Positions 1-5,844 of a stretch of 10,209 bases of DNA are shown here, in pieces. This DNA is from Nitrospinales bacterium (GTDB lineage: Bacteria > Nitrospinota_A > UBA7883 > JACRGQ01). Both the position numbers and the translations under genes were made by a program. How positions within the stretch are numbered: position 1 is the first letter of the stretch; every line of letters starts with the position of its first letter. The stretch spans positions 1 through 10,209 of the forward strand of contig JAHFEI010000051.1 in NCBI GenBank assembly GCA_023248615.1, written 5' to 3'. Below the pieces are notes generated by a model. The model did no database searches and was not told where the DNA came from. It saw only the letters and a program-made list of their open reading frames with translations.

Positions 1-262
1 GCGTGAAGGCGGTCGCTTGAAAAAGCTTAATTTATGCTAAAACTCCCAGAAACTGATAAAGTAAAAAAGCGGTCAATTAACGTGCTCTTAAACCGGACAT
101 TTCTATGTGCTCGCAACACTACGATTAATTACATTGTTAAATTTATCCCCCACCGCCCTAAAAGCCGGATAGGTCCGGCCTCCACCACAACGCAATGGAA
201 CAAGTTGGTTGGCACCAAACACTTGCGCCCCATATTCCACGGATATAACGCGCTACAGTTTA
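1..262. other. AT-rich non-coding stretch downstream of tetR
   Basis: I see no convincing gene here. A 100-codon plus-strand frame that starts at 34 has no family resemblance, no good ribosome binding site, and runs into the antisense strand of the tetR gene, so I do not call it. The stretch is more AT-rich than its neighbours. It contains one perfect short stem-loop (164-179), listed separately. The hexamer GCGGTC occurs twice (about 10 and 70) but without wider repeat structure. Confidence 0.5.
160..180 (-). terminator. weak candidate terminator after the minus-strand operon
   Basis: A perfect 6-bp stem (GCCGGA / TCCGGC, 164-169 and 174-179) closes a 4-base loop. Read on the minus strand it is followed by four Ts and then a G-rich run. 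It lies about 85 bp beyond the tetR stop, where the end of the minus-strand transcript is expected. The T tract is short, so intrinsic termination would be inefficient. It could instead be a chance palindrome. Confidence 0.3.
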
Positions 263-868
263 TTATTTGCCGTTTTTCCTGCCAGCAACATTTGAAAGCA
301 CATCCAGCGCCATGTACTGGTACAGGTCTATGTTGAAGGCTTTGGGATCAGAGATAAGCTGAAGCGAAGCTCCTTCAAGCAGGCTAAGCATCAAAGGCGG
401 GATCATATGGGACTTCTCGGCGGTGAAATCACCTTTATCCACCCCGTCACGCACGATTTGCGAGATGTATCCCCTGAAACCCTCAAACCGTTGCACAATC
501 TTTTCACGCACGCGGGGCTGTTTTATGCCCTGAACCCAGAAATCAAAAAAAACAACCAACAGGGCGGGTTCCGAGGTTATGGTCTGCCGGTACCTCTGGA
601 ATATCCCGGTTATCTCATCGAACGGGGAAATGTTCTTGTTGAAATTTTCCATCGGAATATCCAGTAGGCGCTCAAGCACCCGGTCAAGCACCCTATCCAA
701 AACGGCGTCTTTGGTCTTGAAGTGGTAATGGAGCAGTGGTTTCGACACCTTGGCCCGGTCGGAGATGAGCATCGTGGTCGTGCCGGATATGGAATTTTCC
801 GCAATGATATTGAATGCGGCATCCAGTATCGCCGTGACTGTCCTGTCGGTCCGCGCTTTCTGCTTCAT
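263..868 (-). CDS. TetR/AcrR family transcriptional regulator
   Basis: This 201-residue protein has the usual length and layout of TetR repressors: an N-terminal DNA-binding domain and a helical ligand-binding and dimerisation domain. Residues 10-50 carry the family pattern: a first helix (TAILDAAFNIIAENS), the G-T-T-T turn, and a recognition segment ending VSKPLLHYHFKTKD, where the Tyr-His-Phe before the K-D is diagnostic. The C-terminal part (about 70-195) is helical and diverges as expected for a ligand pocket, so the effector cannot be read. The ATG lies 6 bp after the stop of the DUF362-ferredoxin gene, so the two are almost certainly co-transcribed. Regulation of this same operon is the simplest inference. 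A short in-frame reiteration (VLDRVLDRVLERL, residues 56-68) follows the DNA-binding domain. The family is certain, the target is not. Confidence 0.9.
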   Translation of the reverse strand: MKQKARTDRTVTAILDAAFNIIAENSISGTTTMLISDRAKVSKPLLHYHFKTKDAVLDRVLDRVLERLLDIPMENFNKNISPFDEITGIFQRYRQTITSEPALLVVFFDFWVQGIKQPRVREKIVQRFEGFRGYISQIVRDGVDKGDFTAEKSHMIPPLMLSLLEGASLQLISDPKAFNIDLYQYMALDVLSNVAGRKNGK

Positions 869-874
869 CCCATC

Positions 875-2002
875 CTAGCCGACTATTTTGAGCAACAGCG
901 GTTGCACAGGCTTCATAGCCCCCTCCGGGCATACCTCCACACAACAGAAACATCGGATGCACTTGTCGTAGTTGAAAACGAGCCTATCGTCCTTCACAGT
1001 AATTATCTCCGTGGGGCAAATATCCACACACTGGTTGCACAGTGTGCATTTGTCCCTATCCTCTTTCGGCTTGGTCGTAAGGTGGTTCAGGATAACCTTG
1101 TGCAGTATCTTTGGGCCCATAAGTACGCCCGTCATCTTGGGAAACACGAAGTTATCAAGCCGCAGGGAATCTATGGTCTCGCCGTGTATCGTGATGCGGG
1201 AAATATCCGTTTCCCCTATTTTCATGTCTAGGGCAGCCTGCATGATGTAGAAATCATCCAGCTTCCCGCCGACTATCTCCAGCGCCACCCTATCCATGGC
1301 AACGGCATCAACGGCGGCCGCAATAATGCCGCACTGCCGCGGTGTGCCCGAAGTTCCAGGCCCGTCCCCTTCCATCCCTACAATCCCGTCAAGGATGGTA
1401 AGGTCTGGGGCAACCGTGTCGTAAAGCTCCACAAGCATACGCGCAAAAAAAACGCGGTCTATGCCAGCCTTGAAATGCCACCGCGCCTTCCTGGCTCCGA
1501 CCACGCAACCGAATATGTTCTTCACGCCAGCCGTCATAAACATTTGGGAGTGTGTCTTCAGTTTTGGCAGGCTTATTATGCGGTCGGCTTCCACTGCCTG
1601 CTTCGATATTTCCAGAACCCTGAAAAGCCGATGCTCTCCCTGACTGTATTCAGCCGAATCCTTAAGTTCGACAATAGGGATGCCAAGCCTGGTTGCAACT
1701 TCGCCAATACCGGAATCTTTTGCGACCTTTTTGAAAGCCGGAATTGCAGGGCTATCGGCGATAAAGGGCTTGCCGCCTGCCTCCAGAACCATCTCCGCCA
1801 CAGCTTGCACAACTGCGGGGTTTGTCGTGACGGCCTTCTCGGGAGCGGCGGGAGCCAGCATATTGGGCTTTAGGAGAACCGATTCTCCGGGCTTTACAAA
1901 ATTCCCGATTCCACCGAGCGACTCCACCGCTTTACGGATAGATTCTTTGACGTTAGCCAAATCATAATCAGCGCAACGCTGCAAAGCAACTTCTGAAGAC
2001 AT
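875..2002 (-). CDS. DUF362 domain protein with C-terminal 2x[4Fe-4S] ferredoxin domain
   Basis: From ATG 2002 this is a 375-residue protein. Residues 1-300 form a DUF362 domain: GESVLLKPNML (39-49), a P-F-I-A-D-S-P turn (79-85), the SLPKLKTH signature (144-151), and GVKNIFGCVVG (159-169). Residues 318-360 hold two complete 4Fe-4S motifs, with Cys319, 322, 325 and 329, and Cys348, 351, 354 and 358; an extra Cys sits at 353. There is no signal peptide, so it should be cytoplasmic. The family is thought to act in redox chemistry or iron-sulfur transfer in anaerobes, but its substrate is unknown. A longer frame opens at 2086 but would overlap the upstream gene by 53 bp, and the conserved domain begins right after ATG 2002, so I chose that start. 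It sits 31 bp after the YdcF-like gene and 6 bp before tetR. Confidence 0.88.
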   Translation of the reverse strand: MSSEVALQRCADYDLANVKESIRKAVESLGGIGNFVKPGESVLLKPNMLAPAAPEKAVTTNPAVVQAVAEMVLEAGGKPFIADSPAIPAFKKVAKDSGIGEVATRLGIPIVELKDSAEYSQGEHRLFRVLEISKQAVEADRIISLPKLKTHSQMFMTAGVKNIFGCVVGARKARWHFKAGIDRVFFARMLVELYDTVAPDLTILDGIVGMEGDGPGTSGTPRQCGIIAAAVDAVAMDRVALEIVGGKLDDFYIMQAALDMKIGETDISRITIHGETIDSLRLDNFVFPKMTGVLMGPKILHKVILNHLTTKPKEDRDKCTLCNQCVDICPTEIITVKDDRLVFNYDKCIRCFCCVEVCPEGAMKPVQPLLLKIVG

Positions 2003-2033
2003 GCCCGGATTATATCCCACTTCTCCGGATTTT

Positions 2034-2660
2034 TCAGTTCTCATTGGGCGGCTGAATTTTGTACCAAATTGACTTTTCCAGTTCAAGATACACCATCTTT
2101 GCGCTAGCCCTGGATTTCCACCAATCGTGCAACTTCACATCCGGGTCTGCAACGGGATGGACATACATGGTCATGCCGTATTTTTTTGCCATCTCCCGAT
2201 AGACGCGCCCAGCCCTGGCGGAATGATAGTCAGAGGTGACGAGTATAAAGGAGTTCGCCCCTTTTTCCCTTAGCAAGCGCATGTTCACCAACGCCTCGCC
2301 ACGAGTACTGAACTCGGATAGTTTTTCCTCAGACCACACAGCCCTATCCGGCCCAACACCTGCTTCCTTCAGTTGCCTTAGGTACAGTTCCGCGAAAGTA
2401 ACTTTCCAGTAAACCGGGCCGCCCCAGAAAACTATGTATTTGCCGTATCCCTTTTTCAAAAGGCCTATCCCCCCTTCCAACCTGTTCCCGGCGTAGTCCC
2501 CTGCCAGCACAACTATCGCGTCGCACGGCTTTATCGCGTCACTTCGAACCAATGTTTGCGCCAGTAAATTGAGCATGGGCTCATGGAACATGTAAATGAG
2601 AAAACAGGCAAGCAGAAGTACAGCGGCGGCTTTTCCCCACCACTTTTTAAATAAACGCAT
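2034..2660 (-). CDS. YdcF/SanA/ElyC-type DUF218 membrane-anchored protein
   Basis: This 208-residue protein (from ATG 2660) begins with a basic stretch (MRLFKKWWGK) and one hydrophobic segment at about 11-26, giving an inner-membrane anchor with the rest probably in the periplasm. The DUF218 domain follows: DAIVVLAGD (47-55), an R-L-E-G-G helix start (60-64), STRGEA (118-123), and VTSDYHSARA (141-150), the usual conserved points of the fold. Relatives such as SanA and ElyC affect envelope integrity, vancomycin sensitivity or cell-wall precursor metabolism; the reaction is not settled. An in-frame ATG at 2735 would add 25 residues ahead of the anchor, has no visible ribosome binding site, and would spoil the usual N-terminus, so I prefer 2660. 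About 125 bp separate it from the thioredoxin-like gene upstream. Confidence 0.85.
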   Translation of the reverse strand: MRLFKKWWGKAAAVLLLACFLIYMFHEPMLNLLAQTLVRSDAIKPCDAIVVLAGDYAGNRLEGGIGLLKKGYGKYIVFWGGPVYWKVTFAELYLRQLKEAGVGPDRAVWSEEKLSEFSTRGEALVNMRLLREKGANSFILVTSDYHSARAGRVYREMAKKYGMTMYVHPVADPDVKLHDWWKSRASAKMVYLELEKSIWYKIQPPNEN

Positions 2661-2785
2661 GCCCCATTCTATCCCATCCGGTTTTCTAAAAAACACTGCC
2701 GAACTTTTTTGTTTTATCCAGATAGCTATCCGCATAAGCTTGGAGAAGCGGCAATTCCCGCAGTGATGGTGTGGCTCTCTATGCG

Positions 2786-3364
2786 CTAACGGAAATAGTC
2801 AGGTTCGTTGCCAGGCTTCCACTTGATGTTGCACCCTACCCCAGGCTTCTGGTCCATTGGCACGATGCGCCCTGCCAATGCGGCATCCAACGCACCACGC
2901 AAATCCTCACCGCTCACCGGCAGGTTGTTGCCGGGGCGGCTGGAATCCATCTGCCCGCGATAAACAAGCTTCCGCTCTTTGTCGAAAACGTAGAACTCCG
3001 GGGTGCATGCGGCGCGATAAGCCTTGGCAACATCTTGCGTCTCATCGTAAAGATAAGGGAAAACATATTTGGTCGCCGCTACCTCTTGCGCCATATTCGC
3101 CTGGTTGTCCGCCGAATAATTTGCGGCATCGTTCGAGTTGATGCCCACAACGGCAACGCCCTTTTGCCGGTACTCGCACGTCAGTTCCGCCAGCCCGCTT
3201 CTGATATGTTTCACGTAAGGGCAATGGTTGCAGATGAACATCACAAGCAACACAGGCGATTGCGCTAAATCATCTATCGACACCATTTTCCCGTTCGTAT
3301 CCGGTAGCAGGAACGGCGGAGCCTTGCTACCAAGGGGAAGCATAGTTGATGATGTGAGTACCAT
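2786..3364 (-). CDS. thioredoxin-fold / peroxiredoxin-like protein with CNHC motif
   Basis: A 192-residue protein of the AhpC/TSA-Redoxin superfamily, most like the subgroup annotated as PRX_like1. It begins with the typical G-S-K-A-P-P-F-L-L-P-D lead (12-22). The active-site strand reads VMFICNHCPYVKH, with Cys45 and Cys48 making a C-x-x-C unit. VVGINSNDA follows, and a probable cis-Pro loop (CTPEFYVFD) comes after the inserted helix. There is no obvious signal peptide, so a cytoplasmic thiol oxidoreductase or peroxidase-like role is inferred; the partner is unknown. Start ATG 3364 has a strong GGAGGG Shine-Dalgarno a few bases upstream. A GTG at 3376 in frame contains that site and is rejected. 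It is the first gene of the minus-strand group and lies divergent from the phage genes. Confidence 0.87.
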   Translation of the reverse strand: MVLTSSTMLPLGSKAPPFLLPDTNGKMVSIDDLAQSPVLLVMFICNHCPYVKHIRSGLAELTCEYRQKGVAVVGINSNDAANYSADNQANMAQEVAATKYVFPYLYDETQDVAKAYRAACTPEFYVFDKERKLVYRGQMDSSRPGNNLPVSGEDLRGALDAALAGRIVPMDQKPGVGCNIKWKPGNEPDYFR

Positions 3365-3382
3365 ATCGCCCTCCACACTTAA

Positions 3383-3411
3383 TTTATACTAATTATATGT
3401 AACAACACCAA
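3383..3411 (-). promoter_or_regulatory. candidate sigma70-like promoter for the thioredoxin-like gene
   Basis: On the minus strand a TTGGTG hexamer (3411-3406) and a TATAAA hexamer (3388-3383) are separated by 17 bases. Transcription would start near 3376, giving a very short leader to ATG 3364. A second -10-like hexamer, TATAAT, lies at 3397-3392 without a matching -35. The site is in the right place for the first gene of the group, but the region is AT-rich and such hexamers occur by chance. Confidence 0.35.
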
Positions 3412-3563
3412 ATTAATATATACCTATAACATACAAAAACCAGCCAGTTGCCTCCAAACTAACCCAAATAACCTCCACCCATAGCACCGCAACAACACCC
3501 CTGCAAGCAGAATTATACAACTCCTTCAGCTATGATTTACCTTTTTAAATTTTTCGGTTATCT

Positions 3564-3585
3564 TTCGTTCACGATGATAAACGAA
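3564..3585. repeat. short inverted repeat upstream of the holin, possible operator
   Basis: TTCGTT (3564-3569) and AACGAA (3580-3585) form 6-base arms around 10 bases. Nested in the same place, TTATC (3558-3562) mirrors GATAA (3576-3580). The position, about 60 bp before the holin start, would suit an activator site for late transcription such as the one bound by Mu C, but it does not match the Mu C consensus spacing. Chance is a real possibility. Confidence 0.2.
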
Positions 3586-3642
3586 TACGCAGCGACAGGC
3601 AAAAATAACGAAAACCAGAAAAATTTTGGCGGGGGAAGAGCC

Positions 3643-3975
3643 GTGGCAAGACTATTTAAAAAATATTATTTTGTCGCCAAGAGGCTCTTCCCCTCCTACC
3701 TTCTTTGCTTCCTGCCGTTCATGCTGTTCGGCACAAGAAACGACCTCAGGCTGATGCTTTGGAAAGTCGCCGTCGTCGGCGCCGGTCTTTTAGCTTTTCA
3801 CTTCACAAGAAAATCAATGTTCCCCTATATAGACCTCGACAGATCCCTCCAAACCCTGCGGCAGGCCGACGACGGCGCAAAACTTCTGCCGCTAGCCATC
3901 GCCCTTTTGGCAGAGGCGCTGTTAATGGCGGCGCTTGCACTTGCAATCATCATCTCTATTGCGGAGGGGATGTGA
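3643..3975 (+). CDS. putative phage holin (Mu-like, phage_holin_8 type)
   Basis: A 110-residue membrane protein, starting at GTG 3643 behind a GGGGGAAG ribosome binding site. It has a basic N-terminus (ARLFKKYYFVAKR), two close hydrophobic segments (about 14-28 and 36-52), then the charged stretch RKSMFPYIDLDRSL, and a long final hydrophobic segment (about 82-106). This layout, including the K-x-x-F-P-Y-I-D linker, resembles the putative two/three-segment holin of B3/D3112-like transposable phages. Holins collect in the inner membrane and open it at a set time so that the endolysin can act. It is the first phage gene, and its stop overlaps the upstream candidate GTG of the endolysin. A longer frame from ATG 3532 adds a non-conserved, low-complexity leader and is not preferred. 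Confidence 0.75.
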   Translation: MARLFKKYYFVAKRLFPSYLLCFLPFMLFGTRNDLRLMLWKVAVVGAGLLAFHFTRKSMFPYIDLDRSLQTLRQADDGAKLLPLAIALLAEALLMAALALAIIISIAEGM

Positions 3976-3980
3976 ACACC

Positions 3981-4544
3981 GTGGCGCTATTGGCATTGCT
4001 ATCCCTTACCGCCATGGGGCACGAGCCGGGGCCGGAGATGAAATACCGCAGTTTCCTTACGCGGCAGGTTCGGTTTTACTGGGATGCACAACAGGACATA
4101 TCCACCTTTGCCGCACAGGTCAGGCAGGAATCGGGATGGGACACGCAGGCCCGTTCCTCCCACGCAACGGGGCTGGCGCAGTTCACGCCTCCGACGGCGC
4201 AATGGCTTTCGTCCATCCACCTGGAGATAAACGCCCAAACGCCCTTTTCCGCCGAATCTACGTTGGACTGGAAGTGGTCGCTACGGGCGCTGGTCTGCTA
4301 CGACCGCTATTTGTACGGGAAGCTGGCAAACACGGGGGAGCAACAATGGCCTCTTACCCTTCGCGCATATAACGGCGGCCTAGGATGGATATTAAAAGAA
4401 CGTTCCTGTAAGGGCGGGTTTGAGACCAGCCCCTACGAATGTTGCCGGAAATTCCGTGCGCTGGAATCCTGCCGCGAGAACATCTCCTACCCCGACCTCA
4501 TATTGAACAAGTGGAAACAGGCTTATGCGGGATGGGACAGGTGA
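3981..4544 (+). CDS. phage endolysin, SLT-type lytic transglycosylase
   Basis: A 187-residue soluble lytic transglycosylase-type endolysin that would cleave glycan strands of peptidoglycan. The catalytic signature is clear: QVRQESGWD with Glu50-Ser51 (family motif I), then GLAQFTPPTAQW (64-75; the GLMQ-like motif), and LRAYNGG (the AYN motif) further on. The first 12 residues (VALLALLSLTAM) are mildly hydrophobic and rich in Ala, Leu, Ser and Thr, like a signal-arrest-release or weak signal sequence. Five cysteines lie in the C-terminal half, including a Cys-Cys pair. I chose GTG 3981 because GAGGGGA lies 10 bases before it. GTG 3972, overlapping the holin stop, is only 2-3 bases from that site and would add three residues. 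It overlaps the next gene by 4 bases. Confidence 0.85.
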   Translation: MALLALLSLTAMGHEPGPEMKYRSFLTRQVRFYWDAQQDISTFAAQVRQESGWDTQARSSHATGLAQFTPPTAQWLSSIHLEINAQTPFSAESTLDWKWSLRALVCYDRYLYGKLANTGEQQWPLTLRAYNGGLGWILKERSCKGGFETSPYECCRKFRALESCRENISYPDLILNKWKQAYAGWDR

Positions 4545-4990
4545 GAAGCCGCCACTTCCCGCTGGTGGCGCTGGCTTTGGCGCTTTCCCTGCTGGCGGGA
4601 TGGATGTTAGGCGGACAGTGCGCGCCGGATAGCCGCAACCGGGTGGAGGTGGAGACCGGCAAAAAAAAGATAGGGGAGCTTACCCTGCGGATAGAAAAAA
4701 GGGAACCGGCGGAAAAAGCTTTCGCCATCCGCGATGCCCAGCTTTTGGGGCGGCAGGTTGCCGTGCGCAAGAAGCTGGAAACGCGCAACGCGGCTGTGCT
4801 GGTGGCGGAAAAAAAACTGGAGCCTCTCGAAACGGGGCTACGGGAATTAAGGAGTGAAAGGGAAACAGATGGGAAATTTATTTTTAAAACCGGCGGCGAG
4901 GCTGATCTTGTGCGCCGCCTTAACCTCCTTTTGGGCGAGTGCGGCGAATGCCCAAGAGCCGCCCTACCCCACAGCGCAGGCCAGGATTGA
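4541..4990 (+). CDS. probable inner-membrane spanin-like (Rz-position) protein
   Basis: A 149-residue protein with a short basic N-terminus (VRSRH), one membrane segment (about 6-24, Ala/Leu-rich), and a long charged helical region (about 35-115) with the heptad character of a coiled coil. That is the topology of an inner-membrane spanin: N-terminus inside, coil across the periplasm. It follows the endolysin with a GTGA overlap, and its 3' end overlaps the next gene in another frame by about 122 bp, as Rz and Rz1 genes often do. The C-terminus holds a Cys pair (G-E-C-G-E-C). An alternative ATG at 4532 would add three residues. No lipobox is visible (the residue before Cys27 is Gln). The family is inferred from position and topology only; I do not recognise the sequence. 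Confidence 0.55.
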   Translation: MRSRHFPLVALALALSLLAGWMLGGQCAPDSRNRVEVETGKKKIGELTLRIEKREPAEKAFAIRDAQLLGRQVAVRKKLETRNAAVLVAEKKLEPLETGLRELRSERETDGKFIFKTGGEADLVRRLNLLLGECGECPRAALPHSAGQD

Positions 4991-5405
4991 TGAAACGGGG
5001 AATTTACTCATCATCGAAAAAGGCCAGCTTGCCGGGATTGTGTTCCGGCTGGAAAGGGAAAAATGGCTGACGCTACAAAACGAGGGACTGCAAAGGGAAC
5101 TGCGCCTGCTGGAAACAATCAACGAAACCATGAAGGAAGAGGCGCAACAACGCAGGGAGATGCAAAAGGAAATGGAATCGGCGCTATCCATTGCAACCGA
5201 AAGACTGGAGAACGGGACGGAGCTTTCCCAATCTCTGCAAGCGGACATGGCAGACTGCCAGCAAATCGGCCTGGCCTCCGCCGACATAGAAAAGGCGCAG
5301 GAAAAGGAAATAACCTCTTTGCGCCGCCGACTGACGAGCCAGGAAATCATAGCTTGGGCTGTTGCATCTGTCGGCGGCGCACTACTTTTGTTGGCGCACC
5401 TTTAA
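4869..5405 (+). CDS. secreted coiled-coil protein with C-terminal membrane segment, spanin partner candidate
   Basis: A 178-residue protein from ATG 4869 (AAGGGA five bases upstream; GTG 4854 is an alternative). Residues 1-28 read as a type I signal peptide ending A-A-N-A before QEPP. Residues about 45-155 are charged and helical, a likely coiled coil, with one Cys (ADMADC). The last 19 residues (160-178) form a membrane segment. The predicted form is a periplasmic rod anchored at its C-terminus in the inner membrane. Its place directly after and overlapping the Rz-like gene suggests a role in disrupting the outer membrane. Unlike Rz1 or the unimolecular spanins it has no lipobox: Cys15 is preceded by Leu. 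It could instead serve another function shared by Mu-like late regions. I recognise no domain. Confidence 0.5.
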   Translation: MGNLFLKPAARLILCAALTSFWASAANAQEPPYPTAQARIDETGNLLIIEKGQLAGIVFRLEREKWLTLQNEGLQRELRLLETINETMKEEAQQRREMQKEMESALSIATERLENGTELSQSLQADMADCQQIGLASADIEKAQEKEITSLRRRLTSQEIIAWAVASVGGALLLLAHL

Positions 5406-5415
5406 GGAGATGGAT

Positions 5416-5844
5416 ATGAACATCACGGCGGCGGCGCAACTGCTGGTCTTCGTACTCGGGGCGGGATGGACGGTTGTCTTCTACCTCCTCAAACGCACGT
5501 TGGCATCCATCGACAAGAAGATAGACGAGAGCCTGCAAAGGAGCGAGCAGAACGGGAAAGAACTGCACGCGGCCCTGGCAAGCAAGGAGGAAAGGCTGAA
5601 CCGCAATATGCGGATACTGGCCACAGCGGGCGCAAAACAGATGCAACGGCTACGCGGTGATATGGACCGGCGAAACTCCGCGCTGAAAGACGGGGTAAGG
5701 GAGGCAATGGCGGTGCGCCGCAAGGCGTGCGGCGTGGCCTACGTTTCCAGGCAGGAGTTCGGCGCATTCACCGCCGAGATGAACCACAAGATAGATTCAA
5801 TTTACGAAATCCTGAAACAGGGAGAAAGGACGCAAAAACAATGA
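5416..5844 (+). CDS. DUF2730-like phage protein (Mu gp24/25 position)
   Basis: A 142-residue protein from ATG 5416, which has TAAGGAG six bases upstream; ATG 5410 touches that site and is unlikely. An N-terminal membrane segment (about 5-26) is followed by alternating basic and acidic heptads (SIDKKIDESLQRSEQNGKE onward) and a second helical stretch near the C-terminus, ending HKIDSIYEILKQGE. This layout and position match the small DUF2730 proteins that sit between lysis and terminase genes in Mu-like phages. Their role is unknown. The coil probably extends into the cytoplasm or periplasm, depending on topology that I cannot fix. Its stop overlaps the next start as ATGA. Confidence 0.6.
   Translation: MNITAAAQLLVFVLGAGWTVVFYLLKRTLASIDKKIDESLQRSEQNGKELHAALASKEERLNRNMRILATAGAKQMQRLRGDMDRRNSALKDGVREAMAVRRKACGVAYVSRQEFGAFTAEMNHKIDSIYEILKQGERTQKQ

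Larger units (their letters stand above)
3365..3642. other. divergent intergenic region between cellular genes and phage late genes
   Basis: This 278-bp spacer has no gene I can support. Its left edge is AT-rich and holds the candidate minus-strand promoter. In 3401-3500 the plus strand contains 36 C and only 5 G, a marked asymmetry. A 9-base direct repeat, AACAACACC, occurs at 3401-3409 and 3491-3499, 90 bp apart. A short inverted repeat lies at 3564-3585. The plus frame open from 3532 is only an upstream extension of the holin frame and lacks coding character before 3643. If the element has an end in this window it should lie here, but I cannot identify terminal repeats or a target-site duplication. 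Confidence 0.5.

Noticed and set aside
658..701. Short reiteration in tetR (VLDRVLDRVLERL)
   Set aside because: The reading frame is kept and it suits a helix; it is too short to be treated as a repeat element.
722..1231. 169-codon plus-strand open frame across tetR and the ferredoxin end
   Set aside because: It is antisense to two clear genes and has no family resemblance.
2003..2086. Longer start of the DUF362 protein at 2086
   Set aside because: It would overlap the upstream coding region by 53 bp and adds residues before the conserved domain.
3532..3642. N-terminal extension of the holin from ATG 3532
   Set aside because: It lacks a ribosome binding site and its residues are low in conservation character, while GTG 3643 has a strong site and starts just before the conserved part.
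4809..4869. Fusion of the two spanin-like genes by transcriptional slippage at the A8 tract (4809-4816)
   Set aside because: Loss of one A would move reading into the frame of the second gene, but that frame meets TAA at 4848 before the second gene begins. Other A8 tracts (4661-4668, 6038-6045) showed no useful alternative frame.
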